A stretch of 64,000 bases of DNA. It comes from Xiphydria camelus (Eukaryota; Arthropoda; Insecta; Hymenoptera; Xiphydriidae). Below, in pieces: positions 56,808 to 64,000 of the stretch (position 1 is its first letter; each line of letters begins with the position of its first letter). The translations under genes were made by a program, and so were the position numbers. Where the stretch lies: assembly GCA_963678675.1 (NCBI GenBank), contig OY783195.1:30089006-30153005 (forward strand), written 5' to 3'. The notes beneath the pieces are model-generated. The model saw only the letters and a list, made by a program, of their open reading frames with translations, made no database searches and was not told the DNA's origin.

Positions 56808-57357
56808 TAGAAACTGAACATGACAGTGACTACTCTCGAAGGTTCTTCTCATTAAATTTTATAAAATAATTTGATACTTTCTTTTTCAAAACAGTAGCGA
56901 TTATGATAATATTAATCATTCATTATTTATGGAATAATTCGTTATAATTTGCACTGTTTGAAACATTATTATATCACACGTAGACGCAAACTGAACCGAC
57001 GACGCTATTGAAACATGACAATGTATTGTGAATTCAAAAGAGACGTTTTAGGTTTTTCCCATACATGTTTTAAAACCAAATATGGGTAGATATTGTTTTT
57101 TTCAAACGCTGTTGTGAAATACAAACACGATGTTAGAATTCAGAGTGAACGTTGCCTATTTAAAGAGACAGTGATTAAATAAAAGTACCTACGAGTTTTT
57201 TATTTCCTAATATGTGTTTGGAAATCAAAACGAAATTTGTGATTTTAAAAGTTTTGTAGTGAATTCAAAATTTGCTTATTAAAATTAAGAATGTATTTTT
57301 GAATTCTCTACACATCCGTATAGCGTCATATTGTGAAATCAAACACTTCTAACAGTG

Positions 57358-58168
57358 TGGTATAGGTACGGTTGAAAAAGTCCCTTTCGCGCAGGTATAT
57401 AAAACGGACTACGAGCGTTTCTAAAATTGTCTGCCAGTACTTTTCCTCCGGATCAGTTGCATGTAGGAAGGTGCCATTCGAAAATGGTGTCGGAAGCACT
57501 TAACCGATAAAACGATAAATTATTTCTTGACAAAGTGGAGGAAAATGAGACAAAATTGGCCTTCATGAAATAAGAGAACAAAAATAGAGACATCGGTAAA
57601 ATATCCTTGCGAAAATCAAATCATCATAACTGGTTAACGATTCGTATGCTCGGCTGCGCGCCTTGTGCGTATTCTCCCGCCACATCCACGCGACCGTACC
57701 TTATCACTCCATTCTCCCGTCGCCACGCGCGTTATCGCGCCAAAGCCGTTACAAGATAGAAACTCCTACACACGTTCGCGTATAAATGTGGATACGCGCG
57801 CGCGTATACAGGCGCGTATCCGTCCCCCTGCGGGGGTCCTTGACAAACACGGCACGCGCGCTAACGCATATACGCGAATGCATTCGCAGCCCCCGCCTTT
57901 TCCTGCGTATAACGTATCAAAAGCCACCGAGAAGGGCCGACGTTCACAAGGTGAAATCGTCGTCTCGTTGCGGTGTGGGTGAAGAGGGCCACGTGCCACT
58001 CGCTCGCGCGCCAGCTGCAGTCAAAAGTCGAATTTCCATGTCGCGCTAATTGCAACGCTTGTCCGACCACCGAAGCCCGCGCGTCGTTTGATTGATCGGA
58101 ATTTATGTCGAAGCGATATGATTGCGTTTAAATTGGAGCGGGATAACAAATCTGTATAGCGTCTCGTG
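57358..58168. other. CpG-rich spacer
   Basis: Alternating CG/TA DNA near 57,790-57,830; short overlapping open frames only. Confidence 0.4.
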
Positions 58169-58443
58169 CACTGAGAGAAATAATTGCTGATGTCAAAAAA
58201 AATGTCTCTTGAATGAAGAACACATGATCTTATAAATTTTTAAGAATACAGATTCTTGATCGAAGAATGTGTATTTTCGATTCAAGAGTATGGTCGTGGG
58301 AACGAGACATTCTTTCTGCACAAAAAAAAAAGAATTACTAGAGCCTATCAAATATTTTCTCGCATGGCTTGATCCTAAGATTATATAATATGTTTGATCG
58401 AAGAAAACTTTTTTTTTTTGGGCACCAGCAATTATATCTCGGT
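58169..58443. mobile_element. MITE family A copy 2, uninterrupted
   Basis: CACTGAGAGAAATAATTGCT at the left, AGCAATTATATCTCGGT at the right. It lies reversed relative to copy 1 and lacks the family B insert. Confidence 0.8.
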
Positions 58444-58488
58444 ATAACAGGTGTCATCATACACAATTTTTTATGCTTTCCGTAGATA

Positions 58489-58733
58489 CACAGAGGAAAA
58501 GAATTAGTTGGATCTACTAAAAATTACTTGCGCGGTCGCAAATATATTTACATCAATGCAATTTTGTAATACATCAATTGAGCATCTCTTCCTTGCAGTC
58601 GCGTGAAATAGTATGTGATTACGAGGAAGAAATATTTAATAATTATAAAAAAAAAATTAGTTGATCTAAATAAATGATTACTTTCGACCCTGCAAGTAAT
58701 CTTTAGCAGATCCAACTAATTTTTTGTTCTGTG
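58489..58733. mobile_element. MITE family G copy, both ends present
   Basis: CACAGAGGAAAAGAATTAGT then TGGATCTACT at the left; AGCAGATCCAACTAATTTTT then GTTCTGTG at the right. Best full-length example of the family here. Confidence 0.8.
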
Positions 58734-60098
58734 CAAGGTTCGCTCAAATCGTTGACGCTTATGAGGAAAAGCGAACCGAGTCGAGGCGACAATTTCGAAA
58801 AGTCAAGACGAGGAAGCAGTATCTCGAGCAGTATTCGCCGGGCGCGCGCGATAAAGCAAACTTCCTCGAATTCACCAAGTTCATTAACAGAGAACCCCTT
58901 CCCGAAGTTGGTTGTTATTGATTATTCGCACGCATAAGCTGCATAACAGCTGCGCCCGTATGTCGTGCAACGGAACGCGATGTTAAACAATACATTGGGG
59001 CAGGCGTATAGGGGAGGGTAGAGCTCATGGGGGAGTACGCGCACGCATGGGGGCGTACGCGAGTACGTGGGTACACTACGCGTGTATGCGCGCGGGTACT
59101 CGTGCACGCGTGGCACGTTTCCATCGCATCGATGCCGAAGGTTCGATGAATAAGATCGAGTTCCGGTTAAGGATGTTTCACTCCTATTATTAAAAATATA
59201 GGAAGTTACTCAAATGTTTTCCCAAGATTCTTTATTATCTTTGAAAGCCGTATGCAAAATTTCAAGTCTCTTGACTAACTCATTAAACAGTTATAATTGA
59301 AATAAAAATGACAATTTAAACCGTGCTCTTATGGGAAATTCACAGAAACGTAGAAAAAACGATGGAAAATTGGGTTACCGTAATGAAACTTTGCATACCG
59401 CTAGATTATTATGCAAAGAATAAATGGTATATTTTCACACATCGATCAGGGCAGTAATTTATAACAAATAATTAAGAAATCTTGGTAAATTCGCTTACGA
59501 TGGAGATTGCTGCGCGCGCAGTCGTGAAGTGCGGCAACGCCGCAGGGCGCGCCAAGTATAGGGATCGCGCATGGGTACCGTCATGCGCTCTAGTGGCAAA
59601 AGTTGGAGTTAAAAGCGTTACATCTCCTGTGTAGCGTATACGGAGGGCTTACGTTTTGTGAAAATTATTAATCGGAATGATTAATTTTTATGCATTTAAA
59701 CAGAACTTTTCACTACCTATAATTTATATTATTTTTGTTGGATGTTAATAATTCGGGGTTTTAAGTAGTAAGCTCTAGTGAGGCGATGTTACCAACTTGT
59801 GCCACCACACTTCTCTATATGGCGATATTGCCGCTGTTCCCGACCGCTTCAATGTTTTAACAATAATTATAAAATATTTTTCTATAATTTTTTTGACACA
59901 CTTTAAGCATACAGATAATACATAAAGTAAAGTTACAGAAAAATAATGGCTCGCGTGACCGATATCATGAAATATAACTTCAAGGAGGTTATTAAAGAAT
60001 CATTTTTTATTTGTTCAGGGATTGGAACACTGACGAAAATCGTACTGTTCCCTTCCACCTCACCTCCCCTCTACAATACGGGCGAAACACCCTTAACT
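58734..60098. other. Spacer with alternating purine-pyrimidine tracts
   Basis: About 59,030-59,118 is dense in GCGTACGC, TACGCGTG, TGCGCGCG and GTGCACGCG. No gene recognised. Confidence 0.4.
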
Positions 60099-60327
60099 GC
60101 AGAGAGAAAGATTACTTACGGAGCCGCAAGTTATTATTTATTTAGATCAATTAGATTTTTTTTTATATTAATTAAATACTTCTTTCTTACAATCACATAC
60201 TATTTTATATGACTGTAAGGAAGAAATATCTAATTGACGTATTAAGCATTTCATTGATATAAATAAATAATTACCCGCGACCCCGCAAGTAATTTTCAGT
60301 AGATTCAACTGATTCTTTTTCTCCACA
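60099..60327. mobile_element. MITE family G copy
   Basis: Left GCAGAGAGAAAGATTACTTA; interior TTATTATTTATTTAGATC; right CAGTAGATTCAACTGATTCT then TTTTCTCCACAC. More diverged than the 58,489 copy. Confidence 0.7.
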
Positions 60328-61071
60328 CACATGTGAGAATTTTCATTGGAGAAACTGCGATATTGACTGGTACATGTCGTTAATAAAAATAAAGCTCAGC
60401 GAACGCTAATCACGATCGAGAAACTGCGCCGACGCTATGGGCGTCCGCAACGTCCAAACGTTGAAACTTTGGAAAACTTTGTTATTTATATATGCCCCCA
60501 ACGCGGCACAACCCGTGGCGGTGATCTCCGCATGGGGCAGCTCGAAAATAGACCCGAGACTTTCTCGAACCCTTGTCGAATCCTATTATAAGACCCGCAG
60601 CGGAAGATCGCCTCTGACTCCTTTACTTGTCTTCCAGCAAGGACTCGAAGACCTCGTTAGTCTTCGAGGTCTTTCTTGTCCGTCGACGAGGCGACGAGGA
60701 TAATTTTAAAATGATGCGGATGGAAGACGGGGTTGAGATAATATCCAGGAGACGGGTTCAAAAATTAAGGGGCGAGAGGTTCGACACCTTTTCCTTCGAA
60801 GGACGAATTTGAGATAACGAAACGTCCTCGAATAAGGCTATTGACATTCCGAAATCGGTACGCTAATATATCTGCACGACTAGCTAAACCATCCGTCCTT
60901 TGTCTTCGCACACGGACTTGCCCGAGACAAGATTAGAGAGCACAAACGAGGAACGTGTAATCTCGGCGGAGATGTAGCGAATGGGTAAAGGAGAAGGGTA
61001 ATCTTACGTAGAAATCGAAACTCCTCGCGAGCAACGAACATCGATTGCCGCGACATGCTTATGTGCACTGC
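60328..61071. other. Spacer, no gene seen
   Basis: An inverted match CGAAGACCTCGTTAGTCTTCG-like hairpin sits near 60,645-60,670. No domain in the open frames. Confidence 0.4.
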
Positions 61072-61258
61072 AACAAAAATTTGTATTTTTAATATACTTT
61101 TATATAAAGCTTTTTTCCAATATGCGATTATGAAAATTAATATATTTCTTTATGAAATTTCTCTTATAAATTTCATAACGGAGTATATTAATTTTCATAA
61201 TCACGTATTGGACAAAAGCTTCATACACAATTATATAAAATTTAATACAAATTTTGTT
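61072..61258. mobile_element. AT-rich foldback element J (187 bp)
   Basis: AACAAAAATTTGTATT ... AATACAAATTTTGTT with arms of about 80 bases (GATTATGAAAATTAATATA against its complement) and a short loop near 61,165. No second copy in the window. Confidence 0.7.
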
Positions 61259-62190
61259 CATAATGTCGGAGAAAACCGAAAAAATGCGAGAAATACGCAC
61301 AATTTTAGATGTCTTCGTAAGAGCCGGTCCTCGAATAGAGAGCGACGAGCTCACAACACTCTACATGCTCGCGGTAATAAGATAAATAGTGATACTCTCG
61401 CCGAGTCCAAAATCTATAATTAATTACCAAAACGAACTATAAATCCGCAATTCCAGCATCCACGATGCCCGATTAATTCTACTGCAACAAAAACCATTCA
61501 ACCAACGTCCTCGGTCTCGGGGTGTACATATATGTATCTACACGCGACGCGAATAGAACCTGTCGACCTCAGTTATGCTGAAAGAGCTTCGAGTTATGAA
61601 TGATAGCGAGCGGATCGGAAGGACGATGCGGTACGAAGGTGGAGAGGGAGAGGCGCAGGAGGAGAGGGAGGACCCCGGGGCGTGAGAAGGCCGGCGAGAG
61701 AGGATAGATAAAAAAGAAACGGGAAAGAGAGGGGAACATCGTGCATTTCTCTCCCTCTTTCTCTTTCCCTTCCTAAGTGGGAGACTTACCGGCTGGACGA
61801 CCAGACCGCATTCCAGTCCTTCTCCTTCCCTCCTTCTCCCCCTGTTATCATCCTTCTCTCCCGCCGCCCCTCGCGGGGGATAATACGGATATTAATCAGG
61901 TGTCGCAGCTTTTGGTGGCGCGCATGTCAATTAATACGACACGCCGTTGGAAAAGTCGCTTTCGTACGCGGGTGTGTACGCGAGAAAACGGCACGTTTCT
62001 AAACTCCCTCTCTCGCAGGTGCGCGTGTGTAGTCACGAGTGTCACTAATTTCATCTAAAGTTGAGCGAAGAATGGAATGCTACGGTATTGGACAAATTCA
62101 TGCAATTTTAAATATTTTCATATCAGTGATGTGATGTAAAAAATGCTTTCAAATTGATCACATTTTTTCCCTTCTTTTTCTATACCGCAT
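61259..62190. other. Spacer, no gene seen
   Basis: Purine-rich GGAGAGGGAGAGG tract near 61,640-61,740 followed by a pyrimidine-rich tract near 61,745-61,860. No gene recognised. Confidence 0.4.
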
Positions 62191-62392
62191 GAGGCTAAAC
62201 TTACTCGCCAGGAAAGAAAGTTCAATCGCTATTATCTTATTGTCAATGAACTTTTAGCCCATATCGACATGAGGCTTTGTTATAGATAAAAGTGTAATCT
62301 TCAAAAAAGTATTATACAAACATGAGCCAAAAGCTCATAGATAATGAGATATTAGTGATTGAAGTTTTTTCCTGGCGAGTAAGTTTAGCCTC
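62191..62392. mobile_element. MITE family B copy 3, both ends present (202 bp)
   Basis: GAGGCTAAACTTACTCGCCA ... TGGCGAGTAAGTTTAGCCTC, an almost perfect terminal repeat of about 27 bases. The interior matches copy 2 (AAAGTGTAATCTTCAAAAA, TGAGCCAAAAGCTCA). Confidence 0.85.
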
Positions 62393-64000
62393 ATCTGATA
62401 TTGTATTTCCATCTCTCCCATATCAGGCATATCGTTCCAACACCAGAAACGATCGTCCCACGACATTCTTTAAAAGATATTAATGAAAGACCCTTTCGGC
62501 TCGTCTATCTTGACGAAAAACGTACTTTTCCAGTCGGTAGATATCGGGACGATATCGCTTTCCATAAACGCGCCCGGGGGAAGGAAGGAGGAGGGAGAGG
62601 GACGGAAAGGGGTAACAACGCGAATGCCTTCAATTCCGTGCCGACAGATATCGACGTCCCGCCGACAAGTCCATCCAACGATACACCCAAGAAGCATCGG
62701 TGCATCGGGAATCTTCTCGTATGCTTCTCCTCCTCCTCCACCTCCACTTCGTTCTCGGCATCCACGCTGTTCCCAGGCCGCGCAGCCTCGTCCCCCCCAC
62801 CCCGCGAGGAATTTAAATCTCAACCGTCGTGTCGGGGGCGACGGAGTAGGGATGACCGAGAGGAACTCGCGTCGGGAAGAGACGGCGGAGGTGGCGGAGG
62901 AGAGAGAGGAGAAGGAGGAAAGAGAGAGGCGGCGATGCCGGCAGAGAGAGACGCCAGTTCTTGTTTGTAAACAGAAAGGCAAGATGTCCGTGAACGGCTC
63001 GCGGTGTTCCACGATCACGTTCCGGTTATTCGTTATCGCGCGGTGCGTTGGCCCCGCGCGGAATGCCGCGGCGGCGGCAACCTCCGGAGCCGGGGCGAAT
63101 CGGCCCACCTCCGGCCGTCTCGCCTCCTCTCCCTTATATTACGCTATTTCGCCCGAGTTCGTTACGGAGTTCGATTTGGCGCGAACCCTACTCCCGGCTC
63201 TGGACCACCTCCGGCATCCTCCTTCCTCCCGCCACCGCCAGCTCCTTTGAATCCCGCGCGATCCCTCCTCTCTCCTTCATCCTCCCCCCTTCCTTATCCT
63301 CCACTTCTTCCACCTCCCTCCGCGCCCTCGGAGAGGGCCCATCCCTGGATCCTCGCATAGCAACACGGCCCGCGACGCCGTCCGCTGCGTCTCGCGAGGA
63401 AAATGTTAAGTTCGATACGACGTAAGAGGCGGCGGCGGCGGCGGCGGTGGCGGCGGTGGCGGCAGCGGTGAGCACGTTCGTCCGGACCCGTCCCACCCGG
63501 GAATTCTGGCTTAGCAACAGTTTATGGTCTCCCCAACGGTCCCCGGCTGCGGTTCAAATCGCCGCGACTCTGACGCGCCGCGGCGGCCGAGCCTCCTATG
63601 CTCCCGCCCCGCTCCCGGGGAGTCGGAAGGCGCGCGGAACGACGGGAGTGTGTGTGGAGCGGCGCGAGGAGGGAAAAGGAGCGATTGCCTGTGGGACGCG
63701 GCCGTCCGTGGGACCGGGCCCGGTCCTCGTCGTTGGCCGATATGGGATGCTGCGCGACCGCGAGAAGCTGTTAACGGTCCGCCGGTGGCTCTTCTTTGCT
63801 CGTTGCGCGGGTAAACGACGGGGCGATGGACTTACTTGTGGAAGTCTCGGGGTATGGCTCGAGAATTGTCGCGGTTCTCTGGCACGTGATATCGGAGGGA
63901 GTTGAAGGACGTGCACTTTTTTTTCCTCTTCGTTGAAACGAGTAGACTTTTAGATGCGTGCTTCAAAGTCACAGTGTTGAAGGATCTGACGTAAGGTGAC
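62393..64000. other. GC-rich, promoter-like terminal region with (CGG)n
   Basis: CpG-dense from about 62,560. (GGC)n/(GGT) repeat at 63,428-63,470 followed by GCAGCG|GTGAGC, a possible donor on the plus strand. Several overlapping frames on both strands are compositional. It could be the first exon and promoter of a gene beyond the right edge; no protein domain supports one. Confidence 0.35.

Larger units (their letters stand above)
55796..57357 (-). mobile_element. Element family D, copy 2 (inverted), carrying nested element E
   Basis: Reverse complement of D copy 1, ends CACTGTTAGAAGT and CACTTCTAACAGTG. Without the 586-bp insert at 56,218 it is about 970 bases. A (CT)n microsatellite of about 12 units at 55,950-55,973 is new relative to copy 1. 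It carries the same tRNA-like module. Confidence 0.82.

Noticed and set aside
62470..63250. Long overlapping frames on both strands (189-255 codons)
   Set aside because: They overlap each other in a GC-rich low-complexity region and contain no domain.
1..64000. CRISPR arrays, operons, riboswitches or insertion sequences of bacterial type
   Set aside because: The DNA is clearly metazoan; no regularly spaced short repeats or bacterial gene organisation were seen.

Overview
The window is nuclear DNA of an insect. Genes have spliced GT-AG introns, histone genes end in the metazoan stem-loop, and the spacers are full of small foldback transposons. The two large genes are insect orthologues of KMT2C/KMT2D (Drosophila trr plus Lpt/cmi) and of Cdc25/String. 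The CpG-rich spacers, the unsplit KMT2C/D gene and the transposon load suggest a hymenopteran, perhaps an ant; that placement is inference.

Region 1 (1-6,250) is the decaying edge of a replication-dependent histone cluster. It holds the N-terminal 101 codons of H2B running off the left edge (minus), then two repeats of [H3 pseudogene (+) facing an intact H1 gene (-)]. All four members of these repeats keep a histone 3' stem-loop. One H3 pseudogene carries a 38-bp transposon-like insert with a 9-bp target duplication. The other is cut off next to a decayed mariner-like transposase.

Region 2 (about 7,240-36,290) is one giant minus-strand gene. I rebuilt 34 coding exons whose splice phases all agree: start codon 34,356, stop 7,743, about 6,057 residues. 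Order: ePHD, PHD clusters, HMG box, long Q/S/T/P-rich middle (one 6.7-kb exon), second ePHD, FYRN/FYRC, WIN motif, SET, post-SET. A probable 5' untranslated exon lies near 35.9-36.2 kb beside two inverted CCAAT boxes.

Region 3 (37,790-43,265, minus) is string/cdc25: three coding exons, about 553 residues, with a TATA promoter and a poly(A) signal. Its intron 2 holds tandem repeats that include a copy of its own 5' splice site.

Region 4 (43,300-64,000) shows no gene I can support. It is the 5' flank of string, a gene known in flies for very long upstream regulatory DNA. It contains many MITE-like elements, several nested in each other. Several unrelated families share the terminus CACTGAG. 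A pair of about 0.95-kb elements in inverted orientation each carries a tRNA-like module. The last 1.5 kb is GC-rich and promoter-like.

Both big genes act on cell-cycle and chromatin control: KMT2C/D writes H3K4me1 at enhancers, String triggers mitosis, and the histones package new DNA. The sequence itself shows no shared regulation. All exon borders were read by eye from splice consensus, phase and domain continuity, and may be off by a few bases.
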